Shown piece after piece: positions 23,095-37,069 of a DNA stretch of 64,000 nt. Position 1 is the first letter of the stretch, and every line of letters begins with the position of its first letter. Origin of the DNA: Paralvinella palmiformis (lineage: Eukaryota > Annelida > Polychaeta > Terebellida > Alvinellidae); assembly GCA_025642065.1 (NCBI GenBank), contig JAODUP010000120.1, forward strand, positions 404,501 through 468,500. Direction: 5' to 3'. A model generated the notes under the pieces. The model worked only from the letters and a program-made list of their open reading frames with translations, made no database searches and had not been told where the DNA came from. The translations under genes and the position numbers were made by a program.

Positions 23095-26000
23095 TCATTC
23101 AACACAACACAAAACTTGCTACAGTCTAACAGTAACAGCAGCAACACAATAAGTTTATCATCTGAAGCCTGAATACTATATATATATATTAACCAGTAAA
23201 TGTATAATAATCATGCTTATGCAAACAACAAACCCATCTTCATGAAAGCTGTAACTTGTATATGAGGTTTTAATGCTATGTCAACATCGGCAGAGTGACT
23301 AATATAACAAACGTACAAAAATCCAGTCATTTCAAGGATCTAGTATTTATTTGCTCAGCCAATATTATACAGCTAAATATCTTTTTAATACTGTTTCTTT
23401 TGGGCGTCAGGTATTAAAAAGTCCACTTTCAGAAGTTTAAATGGGATAATTTTCAAAACAAACAACTTATCACATCAAAATGGGCCAGAGCTACATTACC
23501 AGAACTCACATTTCATGTTACCTATTTGTGAAAACACAAAATATTGTTAACAAATATCGAACCATGTTATTGCGTACAAATATGGAGTTGAAGTAGCAAA
23601 ACACAAACCTGGCCTCTTTGTACCAACAGTCACAAACTGAACGTACACTAATTTGATAGTGGGCATTATAACAATGAGAATTCAGCAATAGATGACCATT
23701 GACCCAGGGGTTGAAATAAGTGATGGGCTGTTGGTCAGTGACCAATGAATAATGAGGCCTAATTGAAACAGTTGGACCAATTGACAATTAAAGTCCTTTG
23801 ATATTCTGTAGTTGACCATATAAAGAAAATATGTTTTTGTCACATACTTCTTCATTGGTCAGATGGTGAATGTTGCTACTCCTGTCAGCCAATCATATGT
23901 GAAGGGGTTAAGGAAAATAGAGTATTTGGTGCATTCTAGGCCACTATTTCAACCAAAACCTAAGTAGCCGGCTGATTTTCTGCGGATAAAAAAGGCGACG
24001 AGAGACTGTAAATTAGATGATGTATAGCGTCGGATGTTGGCTGTTATTGACAAGGCTGATTACTATGAGTACAGGGATTGAAATTGTACAGTTTGAACAT
24101 TGCTAAATATCATGGATCTGAAGAAAATGACTTGGAAAGTTGGTAGAAAAACAAACTGAAATTAATAAAATCCAAATTTTGGCTTGACTTGCCAACAACA
24201 GGTTTATACCTTGGGTTCATTTTAGTGCAGTTGTGAATAGACCTACGACACCGCTCTCAGCCCTAAAAGTTTCATGTCTCTGTGCCAATGAATTAATAAT
24301 AATAGGGACAAAAGTGGTGATGTATTGAAATCAAACACCTCCATAAAACACAAATTTATTGAGTGTGTATGTCGAATAAGTTATGGCATATGAAAATAGG
24401 TTTGCTAATCAAATAATTTATTATGCATATATGTATCTATGCAATTCATTTGTGGTCAACTGGTTTAATAAGCAGTTGAAAATTACTTCTTATTAAACGT
24501 GTGATCTGGTCAGATTAAACTTAAATTGAAAATAGCCACAACTGTGATACAAATTACAATACAAGTTGTCCAACCTGTGACAGAAGCAAAGCTTAAATAA
24601 CTGGCCCAAACTGTGGCACAATATACGAAAAGTTACAATAATGTCACAGCTTTGATGTAATACAAACTGGTTAATCTGTGACCAGCCAGGTCAAATTTAA
24701 ACTAAAACCCAACATTATAGCTAAATAATTAAATTTAAATTAACTGGCAGGAGCTATTGTGCAATATTCGAGTTTAAACTGGCTCAGTACAAATTGATCA
24801 ACGTACAACCAGCCAGCCAAAGCAGGTGATAAAGTGAAATTAAAGGCAGGCTGGCACTTAATAATAGGCCAGTTTAAGAAACCCTACACCACAAATATTA
24901 AAAATTACATACATTATCATATTTTCGTCACACTCCTAAACATAGGCCATATAATAATTATATTTGAAAGAACAGATCACTGACAAAAACAAAAAGGGGA
25001 TGAAAATATAGAGTAAATCAGGCATAACACTAACCATTGAAAACAAAAATACTGAAAAGGAGGAATGGAAATTTACAGAGCAAAGTGAGCCACATGCAGC
25101 TGGAGATGCTAGGAAAAATTTGGGTTTTGGACATTTTTAGGACAATCTGAAAAACCAGAAAACTCTCATCCCTGATAAATATGGTAGCTCACCTATTGGA
25201 GTAACCTGACAACACTAATGTGATAAGTAGTGGTAGTTACATTATCTGAACACTGAAAAGGATTTTAAATCCAATAGTATCCATTTTATGAAGTAAAAGA
25301 CTTTTTTCCTTTTATATTTTCAGTTCTTTTACTTTTTCAAAGCCAGATGTTAAACTGTTTGGATTACACCATACAACACATCCATTAGTATCACACTTGA
25401 TTAAAGACCCTTTTAACATTTTTAATTTCTGGATATAGCCATGTTGAAATCCTTTTGACGTCACACATGAAACCCAAATTAGCTCATTTGTGGTACACCA
25501 GATTCATTTTCCTTTCATCATAGCTTGCGTATTCGGGATTTGTTGTCTTGTTTTATTAGTTTTCTGTCATAGTTCAGGGATATGTTGTTGTTAATTGTAT
25601 TGTAACAATTCAAACAAAACAAACCACAACGTGCATGAATATTTATAAGAACCAAAGATTATGTCTTTACATATTGATTTTATACAGAATAAATATACAC
25701 CAAAAGTGTCATACTGTTATATCAGCTGTGACAGAGTTGCATAACCCTGTTTAGAAACATAAAAGAATTTGATATAAATTGATTATTTATATGTTTTCAT
25801 TTGTTCGATGTATATATTAATTATGTATATATTAACAGTTCCTTATTGAAACTGCAAAAAACTAATTCAACCCATTACATGTATTTTCAGTTTTTCACAT
25901 TATTTAACATTAATGATATTACAGTACAGGGATATTTTAATTAAGTGGATGCAAAATCCATGCCTTTGGCAGCTAACAGGAACTAGATACAGTATTATAG

Positions 26001-29000
26001 CCAGCCAATCGGATGGCCTGTGAGTAATGTGGAAGGCTTGAAAATAGAAAGGTTGGTGTATACATATGTGTGTGTGTCTGTATATTCAAGAGTTTGAGAT
26101 TTGCAATGCAACGAAAAGTGGTTATCTTACTTTGGATTTCTGGCTAAAAGACTGGCTAGAGATGGCATTCTGATTCAAATGAATATTTCATTCTCTCAGT
26201 TTTCAGGCGGTATTTTCTGCTGTATTATGTATGGTAAAAGTTATGAACTGTCCTCATCAACACATACATTTTTTTATAGTCATACATGTAAATAAAGCAA
26301 CAGAGTGACATTTTGCCCAGTTGTGTGTGTCTACCTTTGTGCTAATGCTAAATGAATATTCAGATCAGTTACATAATTCATCAGTGATCAGTGTAAACAC
26401 AAACTTATTCTTATTAGATTCAACTAAAATCATGTTGGCCACCACATAATTACTTTTAAGTATAAAAAGACATTCGACCAAACATTTATGCAGATTCCTG
26501 GGTTAATTTATTTTATTTCACCACATGAAGGTGAGGGGCTTATATAATGATAAAGCAGGATACCAGTGCCCATTTCAAATTCATATTCTTACTCAGAATA
26601 CTCTTTCAATGTAAGTCTTATACTAGCATTGCTCAAAATAAGCCAATAAAAAGCCTGTCAAGTCAGATGAATACCATATATACCCAAGTCAAGGAAATAA
26701 TCAAGGATTAGATACAAGAATAATCATCTTATAGTTATATATGACTAACACCAAAAGAAAAACATATGTTATGGAATTTATTGATGAAAAAACTAAACTA
26801 ACTAGAAAAATAATTATGGAGGAGATTTATATTAGCAAAAACTAAAAACTGTCTACATAATACACTCCACAGAACATTACCACCAGCACATTTTGTATCA
26901 TATGTCACAATTTTGAAAATAACAATTGCTCATACTAATGTCTGGTTAGTGCATGAATGTATTTTGATGATTGCTATAAAATAGATCCAGATCTGGATAA
27001 TAACAAGAGAATCTTAACATCCTGGAAGCTTAACCTACTGACCAAATACTACTACTAGCAGGTATAAACTAGTAGAAGCACAGAATCAAGAAATCAGTTT
27101 CACAGCAATGCCTTTATAACTTGTATGTTTTATCTGCATCGTGTGAATTTACAGCTTACACTTCAGAGTACTTCACCATTTAGTAAACGGCGTTTACTAG
27201 CAACAGCTTATATAAAATTTCAGATTTCGGCCAGTTGTGTAATACAAAATCTGTTGACCAATATCTTCTCCTTGAATCAATTAACTGTTTCTCAAAACTA
27301 CAATAAACTAACCAATATAACTAATACAGTTATATACATAAAAACACTATCTGATTTTACTGAAGCAATTTCTATTAATACTCACAGATGTATTATAGTA
27401 AATGATTTCTTAGATTAGATATCTGCCATAGCTGACAAGTTCCACTGTAATATAGCATAATTTCTAGCTATAATTCAATTTAAATGTTTTCAAACCTTTT
27501 TTGATGTGACGTAGCACAGCACTCAAAAAATGCCATGATAACTGGAATCAACAAAAATGGTGATTTGGAACTTTCACTGTAAAGTGTCAGCTTCTGGGGT
27601 TTTTCAACACTAAACTGTCCATGTAAACAGCACTTGTAAGGTAATTCAGCAAAAACTAATCTTTCACTAGTCTTTGCCAAAAGGCTCCCTCAATAAAAAG
27701 TAAATATGGATATGTAAATCACCCTTTTTGCTGACAAAGCAATTTCCGGAATTGCAAATGCTGAGCCTCAAGAAAACAGTTTGAAAAAGGTTAAGGCCAA
27801 TGAAATTTGCTAATGGTCAGCTCTAAGGATCACATTTTATTTGCTACTAGATTAAATCAAAATAAATTGCTTATTAAAACAATATGAAAAATGTTGTGTA
27901 AATGCTCATCATGAAACATCAGTAAAAAGATCTAGCAACTTGACCAAACTGTTCAGCATGTTGTCTATGTCCGTTTTGACCATTATCTATAAACACCAAT
28001 TCTCTGCATAGCTGTAATGCCATGATTCATTATCACAAACTGTCCATGATGATATCAATACATCTTCTCATAAGATGAGAAGATATATAATTTGATATAC
28101 AGCACTAAAGCTCTTGATACTGATGGTAACAAATGCACGGCATCAACTTTTGGGAACCTAGCATTATGGTTTACAGCTGAATTTGTAATCCAATATGTGG
28201 TGGCACTGTCTGAAGAAAATGGCCAATTTTTACAAAGTTACAAAAATAAAATTGCTACGAAATGTAAAACCAGCTGCTTGTAATTTTTTGGAAATCTAGT
28301 TTAAGTAATATCCAACAAAAAATTACTGGCAAATCCATTTCCAATGAAACATCAGACCGGATTAGAAAGATGCGTGTTGAAGTTTGTTTATAACATGTCT
28401 GAATGGCTTCGGAACAAGATCACAAATACTTTAATGGCTTCAGCACGAAATGTGTACCTGTAGATGGCTGGAAATATGATCAAATTGCACTGAACTGTTT
28501 GCTTCATAGACCTCTTCAAAGGAAATTATAAACCCCAAGCTCAAGGTGAATATACATGAATGTAAGTGCCTTTGTTGAACAGCGTTCCTCGTGGTTTGTA
28601 GCAAAATATGAAGCTGAATGTTGATTTTAATTATATTCTTAATTCAAAATTACCTGACAGCATTCCAGATAACAGACAGGTCTTAGGTCAATGACCCGAC
28701 AGTGGCAGCCCTGTGACCCGACAGTCGTCAACCAAGCCAGAGATATTTGTTCATTTTCCATGTACATGGCAATCTTTCCTAGGTCATCACCGCTGCTGCT
28801 TCACAGTGTGTTCTCAGCATCATGCATTGGAATAAATTTATGAACGAACTTTAATTAGGTCAATTTGATCGTCCAATTCGCCTCACATAACAGTCAATCA
28901 GCTGTTGTGGTTTTATACGCATGGCAGTAAAGGCCAGCCACACTGTGATGGGGAGGCTCCATTTTCAGTAGGCCTAGGACACACGGGATGGCACTGCCTC

Positions 29001-29869
29001 TAATCTTGTCTGGTGAACCGTGAATGTGTCCACGTGAGAGCTGCAGTGTGTGTGCACAAGGGGAAAATGTCCAGTTTCAGACACAGTATAATTGTAAATA
29101 TGAAGCGACAAATTTCTTTATCAGATCTAGGGGAATAAGAAGTGTTCAGCCAGCTCAAGACCTGGTAATTGAATGCTTTTATTAAAAAAAATTGTTCTAT
29201 GTTTTAAGTTGCTTTCATTTTCACTGCTGAAATAGCAATAGCACTGTATGAAATGTGGTGTGGGGTTTGCAGAGGGAGTGGTAAGGGTCGTAAGTTATTG
29301 AATTACCTGTTGTTGGTGCTTTATTTACTCTAAATAACATATTAACTGCTGAATTGTTTCAACACTGGATTATGTGGATAAGGATAAAGCAGCAAATACT
29401 TGGCCAAAACACGGAATATAAGGCTGAGCCTGTCTGGTATTCCGCTCATGGACTATTCTTTGGCTGAACACATTCTTATGAGCTTCAAGCCTACTGTGAC
29501 GCATGAGTAACTTGTTCTTGTGCCTCATGCAGTCATGGTATATCGTCCTTCAGCTTTGAGAAAGAATATCTCCAGATCAAGGCGATCTAACCATTCATGA
29601 TTTTGAACACCTGGATACTGCCAATGGATATCTTTTGTAAACTTGCCATATATCAGTGGTTTAGTACCCAGGAGGGTTGTGAAATAAATACAGGATCCGA
29701 CCCCTGCTGGGCGGAACTAAACATTTGTTTCAAGGTTCCTACTGGACCGTGGAATATAAACACATCTTTGATGATTACAAAATATACTCTTACATGAGGT
29801 TGCACACAAAACTATGATCCACTACTTGATATAATCAATTTAACCCCGTTCAATGTTTAGAACAGGCCA

Positions 29870-30060
29870 AAAAAATTAATCCACAAATCAATTTACCATT
29901 AAATTTAGAAATATTTCTTCCATAACAATCCTACTTGGTATATAAACTACTCAGAGTACCTATTCATAGTAAAAAGTAGTAGGCAAAAAATTGGGAAAAA
30001 ACGGAATTGGAATTGCAAAAATTGGAATTGGGTTAATTTGAGGTGGAATTGTCCCCATAT
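29870..30060 (+). repeat. dispersed repeat, copy paired with 50195-50440
   Basis: Shares with 50195-50440, in the same orientation, AATCCACAAAT-AATTTACCATT, ATAACAATCCTACTTGG-like, ATAAACTAC, GGAGTACC-like, GTAAAAAGTA and a 3' part rich in TTGGAATTG words ending GGAATTGNCCCCAT. It appears to be an old interspersed element of unknown family. It has no coding potential. Confidence 0.65.
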
Positions 30061-32180
30061 CTGCATTAAACTTTGAAGTATACATCAAATTTTTCTACAA
30101 CTTTTCCCGTGGGTGCTTTCAACGTGCAAACCCCCAGACTGCTGGGGCCAACTCGATTCCACTCATGGCCAGTCGCGCTATATTTTTCATCGACCCCTTT
30201 CTCTTTTCTGATGACCCTCCAACCTCAAATATTATCTGGAACCCTGCCTGTAAGCAATTGACAGTAATTCTAAACAAATACACATAATGCATATTATTAT
30301 AACTCAAATGAAACAAGCATGGAAAATAGTTTTTGGGCGATTAGCAAAACCAGAGTTGCTAGAAAGCTCCACCCCCCAAGGGGCCCAATCATAAATGATA
30401 CGACAACGGTGTGTTGTAGTAATGCACAGCATTGAATCAGTTGGGCAGAATCAGCATCAAATGTAGGCCAATCACTGGCATGATTGAAAGAGCAAATATC
30501 AACTGATAGATAGTTAACTTTGGCCCGTATCCCATATTTAAAGCGAGTTTGGGCTATGTACGTATATATAGCTTCAAGTTTAACCTGGTGATTTGCTACT
30601 CCATATTAGATTTGGGTGGCACAACCGATTTAACAACATGGCCACCAACCAGTTGCCAATAAATATCTATAAGTATGTATTTTGTGTGCCAGCCAGGGTT
30701 GGCATGTTTATTCCAGGGATGGTAATAACCATGATAAAAAAACGGGATTTTTCTGTCATGGAAGAAATATATCATTTTCTCCCATTTTGGGAAGAAATGG
30801 AAAAGCTAAAAAATTGCACAAAATCACCATCCAAATTTAGATTTGCCATTGTTGAAAAGGTTATCTTCCAGTTTCGAAATGGGACAAGCAGTTTCAAAAC
30901 AGGAAGTGTACCAATCCAACAACTTAAAAAATATACGGTTTTCAGAAATTATTTTTAAGGACATTACATATATAAATGCATAAGACACCTTCGAAAATAC
31001 TAAATTCATATTTTACAAAATGGTCCACGATCAAATTTATTATGATCTGATCACCCTAATGCTGTGCTGAATAAAGTTGTTATGAAATGGGCTGCCCATC
31101 TTACAACCACAAGGTTTGTAGCGCTGTTGCAAAACGGGAAGGTCCTGTTTTAAAATCGGCAACATTACAAAATGGGTCGGTGCAGCACCACCAATTAAAT
31201 CACATGAAGTCACACCTATCTTCTCAGTGGGGCATGACGTTGAATTGTTTATACAGTGGAGTAGAGAATATCGTATCAGTTTGCTTTGTCAGGTTACTGT
31301 ATCCCCCGGGAGTTTCTACCCAGTAAAAACCCATATCTTTCCATGGGAAGGAAAGAAATACCTTTCTTCCAGGAAGAAACACCACCCTGGTAAAAGCAAG
31401 GTTAGGCAGAGACAACAAGCCACAACATTTCACACAGCTACATGCAATTATTTCATATCAGTCTTGCAGTACAAGTAAACAACAACCAACCTATGTTAAC
31501 AGACACACACACACACATATATATATATAATACACACACACCAATATTAAGAAATTAATTAACTTTTTTCCCATTGGCCCAGCCCCAAAACTAGTGATTA
31601 TAATTATGGTATCACTGTTATCAACATTCATAAATTATTATATTAGTGCATGCAATGTGACATATCGCTGGGAATTAAAATAAACATTAGAGGTCTATCA
31701 CTATGACCAGATACTTGAGTTGGACCACCCACCTGGCGAATGTCAGTATAACAATGAATAGTAGATCTGGTGACACTGACAGCTGAAACATACCACTTTT
31801 TACCCTAACCATTGTTATGAATATGATTGTATGGCCGAGTACAACAGCAGTCTAGTAGACTAAGTAATAGCACGTGTCATACAGTCATTGTCTTAGACTA
31901 GATCTAAACATTGGGCGGATTGGCATTGCCCATATAATTTACAATATTGATATGTAGGCTTCTTCTTGAAAAGAGTGGTATTTGATTAAACTATATCCCA
32001 TAAAAAAAAACGTTCTTAAAATGTAAAATTAGTATATAACATAAAAATAATAAATACAAAACGAACATACCAGAATCTGAGACACTCAGAGTCAGACAGT
32101 GACTGAGTGAGTGAGACAAGTGTTGAAGTGAGAGACATCACAGTTGACTGAGTAAGCACAAAACAAGTTGAAAAACTTAC

Positions 32181-32400
32181 TTATTCGCTGCAGTAGTCCT
32201 TTACTTTAGAAGGTAAAGCCCATACTCATTGTAATAGTTGGCTTTACCACTTGTACAAGTCCTGGAATGATCAGAAAAACGTATGCAGTTCAAGCCATTG
32301 GTCAGAAACAGCATTAAAAAGCTCGCTTTTGTTCACGAAGGTATCCACCTAAAATGGCTGCCGCATACAAGAACAGGAACGCAGAACGTAGAAGCCTATT
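32181..32400 (-). promoter_or_regulatory. candidate CCAR1 non-coding first exon and promoter
   Basis: A strong minus-strand donor, AATAA|GTAAGTTTT, lies at 32181/32180. Just upstream on that strand are an inverted CCAAT box (ATTGG at 32297-32301 on plus) and a YY1-like word AAAATGGCTGCCGC at 32351-32364. Together these suit a transcription start for the minus-strand gene whose first visible exon needs an upstream partner. No transcript evidence is available, so this is inference. Confidence 0.35.
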
Positions 32401-32621
32401 ACAGTTTCGTGGTTAAATGGATCTAGCTACATTATTTATGAATGTTGAGTACAGTGATAAATCATTTAATTATTTGTTTATATTATACTTGAAAATTTTA
32501 CTTCTTTCTAAATCCAGTGCCCAAGTCGGATTTTAGGGATAATTTATTTTCACATATTTCTATGAAAATAAAAATTATGTCTGAAATAGAATACTTTTTT
32601 ATCTGACTTATGCCAAGCTTT

Positions 32622-32646
32622 TATATATATATATATATATATATAT
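32622..32646. repeat. (TA)n microsatellite
   Basis: TA run of about 25 bp. Confidence 0.9.
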
Positions 32647-33689
32647 GAATTTCCTAAAATACGGAACAAGTGGAGTTATTGTGCCCCAAATGCATTAATT
32701 TCTTAATCTATGCTGAAAAAGCAGCTTAAGGATGAAATGTTGTCCCAATATGCAATTAATGCAAGGCGTTCTAACAGTCATTACAAAGACTCTTAGCAAT
32801 GATCAAACCTTTCGTATTTATTATGAACTTTCACCTAATTTTACTTATTCAAAAATTAAGTACGAGTAACTCTTTTTCTCGCTGGTCTGGTTATTTTAAC
32901 TGGGATTCAATTTTGGGTCATGTCTCCTCTCCGGATCCGTCCTGACTTGAGACAGACTCCACTGTGAAATTAATTAATGACTTTTTGGGGGTGGGTCCAG
33001 GGTGGTGTAAGACAGCAATAATACTATCCTGGTCCATGCATCAGCTAGTTTTCACTTTATCAAAAAATTTCTATATTATAATTTCCTGTATCACAAGTTT
33101 TAGTTATATATTTTTACCATGCACAGCTTAATTGAATCATATATAGTCTTTGTCTTCTACTTTATAATCGTGTTCTGAATAAAGTAATATGTTGGCTAAT
33201 ATACAGAACAACAGAGTCAAGTGATATCTTTTACAACCTGAACTTTCCACCCACATTTCGCTATATCATGCAGTTGTACATCGTTCTGGCAGTTCATACG
33301 GACATATACTGATATAGGCCTACCTTGGTACGAAGCCTATATATAATAAAGCCTTTTACCAATATTATTATCTATCATCTGATGGATAATAATATTGTTA
33401 AATTACACTTTATTTGCGCCTTTCACTGTTTCAGTCAATCCTTACACTGACACTGTAATTATAAAAATTTGACTCGCAGATTGTCATTTCGAATTAAAAC
33501 TACCCAACGCTTTCTCAGCATTTCATCCCAGGCCAACACATGCCAACTTAAATGTTTATATTGCTTACTAGTGGCATGACAATACGGTACACAGGAGTTA
33601 ATTTTTGGCATGATTATAACGGATCCGGAACATTGACGTTTACGGTTAAAATTGGCGGGATTATCACGGTATTATCGCTCATTCCCCCC

Positions 33690-34022
33690 CCCCTATAAAT
33701 CCCACAATGCAAAGCGCGCCTGGTTTGTTTTGTTTTTTGACGTCATCATGCAATGGGTCTATTGCTCGTGGTTATATCACAATAATATAATAACCATTCT
33801 CTGACCTTGGCAATCAAATTATTACTCGCAATCATGGCAGCATCACTCCAGTTAACGATCTTTTTGAGTTTTATCACAAAACGGCTGAAATGAAAAATAG
33901 CTTCTCAAAATTTGTCTTCTGATCAACCTTTCGGAGGTTTCATTAAAGATTCGTGATTCTCTGTATCAATCAATACGTGTCTTTTCACACACTGTTAAAA
34001 CGTCCACTAGAGACTGGGGTTC
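33690..34022 (+). promoter_or_regulatory. candidate ERCC6 upstream promoter and first exon
   Basis: Clustered promoter-type words: TCCCACAATGC (ZNF143/THAP11-like core) at 33700, AAAGCGCGCC (E2F-like) just after it, and a perfect CRE palindrome TGACGTCA at 33738-33745. A good donor, GGGTTC|GTAAGTG, follows at 34022/34023. This could start the ERCC6 transcript, as an alternative to the site near 35.2 kb. The evidence is motifs only. Confidence 0.35.
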
Positions 34023-34191
34023 GTAAGTGTTAATGTTTTTGTTACTGCTCTTTTATGTTTGTACGTCTTGTACAAGTCCGTGTACGATATAATTAACTTG
34101 GTGACGTATATATGTCTGTATCTGATCCAGCATCGCAGGTATGATCGGCGCCGAGGGTAAACAAAACAACAGACAGACAGACTCTCGGCGT

Positions 34192-34285
34192 TGGCATATC
34201 TGAAAGGTGTTTCATCTTTTACTTCGCTTCGTTATCTTTGGAGGTCACTCGGCCCATTTAGCCTATTATGTGCACAAATCCAGTT
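34192..34285 (+). mobile_element. SINE body fragment, family 1
   Basis: GGCATATCTGAAAGGTGTTT, CACTCGGCCCATTTAGCC and ATGTGCACAAA identify the family-1 SINE body. The tRNA-like head and the 3' tail are missing. Confidence 0.7.
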
Positions 34286-34678
34286 GGCTTGTCATTTCGA
34301 CAACCTTGGGCAAATGTTTTATAAGCAAATTACAATAATGGATCATTTCAAAATTAAACTTATATGGATTTAATTGTTTCATAAAGAAATATATGTTTAT
34401 TCTACTTTTTTTTAAATTTTCGGAGTGTTTTTAATGTTATATTAAGGGGGGTGCATTATATACGCAATGCGTCAAGCATCCTCCCTTTCAACATTCTATA
34501 TGCGTATGTTTTCATTAAAATTATGTATTATGAATGTTGAAATAAACAATTGGAATTGAATATAAAATAGTTCCCCAAGGTTGTCAGAATGACAAGGCAG
34601 CTGGATTTCATCCGATGACAAATCCACCATAAAACCTTATACTATAAACAAATTCATAGGTTCACAAAATGACAAATG

Positions 34679-34682
<4 letters not shown>

Positions 34683-34709
<27 letters not shown>
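34683..34709. repeat. (TA)n microsatellite
   Basis: TA run of about 27 bp. Confidence 0.9.
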
Positions 34710-34713
<4 letters not shown>

Positions 34714-35138
34714 GCACTCCCAGGTACCAATTAAGTAATCATATAATTACCTAAACATGTGTGCATTGACAACAATAAGGGTTGTTGCATTTTACAGATG
34801 CTGAGTAAGTAGCTAAGATGTAACTTTTCAGGGTTTTCTTAGTTTTTTATCTTGAATAAGTCAAAGGATACTATTCCATATAATGGGAAAATTGACTAAC
34901 GGTCATGTTTAAAATAGCATACCTCAACTACTGATTAAGTACTATTTACTACATCCGTATTATATATGTTGTTAGAAACAAATGTTGAATTTTGAAAACA
35001 AACACACAATATATGTAGACGAAATACTTAAATACAATCACAATGTCGGACCAGAAGGGGGTACGAGTTGTCTGGACTTGAGTCCGATTTGGTTTTGGTA
35101 CAGGATGTCTTGCGTATGAATTTGCCTGTTTTCTTGTA

Positions 35139-35295
35139 TGACGTCACAGGGGATTGCCGTCAGTGATTGAGGGTGTTCAGCTGTTTGTTGGGATTTTCAC
35201 ATTGTGCCTGTATCAGCACATCAGAATTTCTTCGTTTGGCATGTACGTATCACCGAACACAAGGGAATTGGTTTTGGATTACGGGGAAACTGTTT
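35139..35295 (+). promoter_or_regulatory. candidate ERCC6 proximal promoter and first exon
   Basis: A second perfect CRE palindrome, TGACGTCA, lies at 35139-35146. It is followed 150 bp later by a donor-like ACTGTTT|GTAAGT at 35295/35296. This donor could splice to the acceptor at 36737. The site is an inference from motif order. It may be used as well as, or instead of, the 33.7-34.0 kb site. Confidence 0.35.
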
Positions 35296-36737
35296 GTAAG
35301 TTTTAGTTGTTTTATACTCTTATACAGTTATAGGTAATAGGGGAATAGCCGAATAGAGAAATAGCACTGACTCAGTCAGTCGATCAGTGACTTCAGACTT
35401 GTCATCTTTGTGATGATGATGATGAAGATGATTGTGACTGTCAGACTGGAATCTATCCTACTCGTGACGAATCGTTTGTATATACTATACTGTAGCAGTT
35501 TTTTGTCTATAGAGGAATTTTAGAATAATGTATTGGTAACTATACTATAGAATAGATCTAGACCTACTAACTAGATTCTAGATGGAATTATCTAATTGTA
35601 AACCACTCGTGCATGTCTACGCATCATTTTGAACATGCAAGTAAATAGTAATACCAACCCCACAGTGTTCAGTCTCTGGTACAACCAACGTGAGATCTCT
35701 TTTACTGATGAAAGCATGTTTGGGGGATATTGCAAGACAAAAAGAAGAACAAATCAGTGGATGAATTAATTTCCCAGGTTACTGCCTTGGTAGATTTAAT
35801 CATAATTAATGGTGTTCTAGTTTCTGAGCAGAGGAAGGAGTCTTTCTCCTGGCCTGGTAAAAAGGGGTTTATTCTCCACATGATTTGTTCAAAAAGGGGG
35901 GTTCTTTCCTGTAGCATATAGATGTGTAGGTGACATAATAGAGAATGTACCCTTGTAGTCTGTGAGTTCAATATACACCATTATCTAGAATTCAATGAAC
36001 CATACAGTATGATTAAGTATTATAATTATTATTTTACCATTAGTTTACTGTAGACAGTTTATTTGTTTGTTAATTTAACTATGTATCATTTTGTAAGAGG
36101 AATACAATGTAAAACAAGTGCTTGTACTTTCTTATCACTTGTGCCATCTTCAAGTTATAGATGTATACTTTACTGTATTCATTACGTTGTATTAATATTA
36201 TACCATGATTATAAAATGTGTTTTTATATAACAAATCAAAACTTTAAGTGTTTGACTTATACTTTTTGTTGACAGCATCTAATTTCTCTTGCCAGCATTG
36301 AGGCCAAGACTATTAGCTCCAAGTCTACTTGAAGTAAGCGGAGTGACAGTGTGACCTTGATTAAAACAATGAACTAGCTGAATTAAATACAATTAACTGG
36401 TACTTGATCCTTTCATTAAAGGCATTATAAAAAGCTAATTAACATAAAATAAGCTATACTGTTGTAAAATATGATCAATATTTCACAATTTCTTCACACA
36501 ATTATATAACATGTTGTTAACCAGATACCATATGAATAACAAAGTAAATTTTGAAATATGGAGGTTAAGTTGTCTCGGCACTAAAGTTGAGCTATCCCTT
36601 TACCTGGATTTAGTTGTCTTGCAGTGGGTCTTGCTGTCCTGTAAGCTTTGTTATAATTTAGAAGAATATTTAGATCTGGATGTTTAAACACTGAACAATT
36701 GATGATGAAAGTTAATATATCCGCTTTTATTTTCCAG

Positions 36738-37069
36738 GAAGGGTCACTTCATCAATAGTCAGTAGACCGCATAGATGATGATATGAGTTTATACAAATCC
36801 AGCTCAGATGATCATCTAGTAGTACATCATTACACTGGCTGCATCAGGAACAGTAAAAAAAATTACCGTAAAGATTTATTACCAGAATAGTACAATTCAT
36901 CCTATCTGTTTGACATCTGCTCCATTACCCAGTTCAACTTAGACCCTATATATAATCATCACAGGGAATATAGTATACAGTTACTAGTCAAAAACCAATG
37001 GAGCATCAGATCAACACTGAGTATAAGAATAATGCCTTAATCACCAGTCGGTGTTAACTACTAATCAAT
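36738..37069 (+). other. ERCC6: probable ERCC6 5' UTR part of first coding exon
   Basis: An acceptor-like TTTTATTTTCCAG ends at 36737. The segment to the ATG has several short upstream open frames, beginning with ATGATGATATG near 36776. An in-frame TAA lies five codons before the ATG at 37070, which supports that start. Confidence 0.5.

Larger units (their letters stand above)
19819..32180. other. 12 kb gene-poor region, probably first intron of CCAR1
   Basis: No conserved coding exon was recognised on either strand, and the longer open frames here are AT-rich with no homology I know. If the non-coding first exon proposed at 32181 is right, all of this is the first CCAR1 intron. Contents that I can support are a hairpin at 21048-21077, a CTCF-like word at 22406, a CA/CG/GA microsatellite at 23050 and a dispersed repeat at 29870. 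Confidence 0.45.

Noticed and set aside
27125..27418. 97-codon open frame
   Set aside because: Low-complexity AT-rich frame with no similarity that I know.
30593..30958. 121-codon open frame in the intergenic region
   Set aside because: AT-rich codons, no homology recognised and no splice context. It is likely chance.
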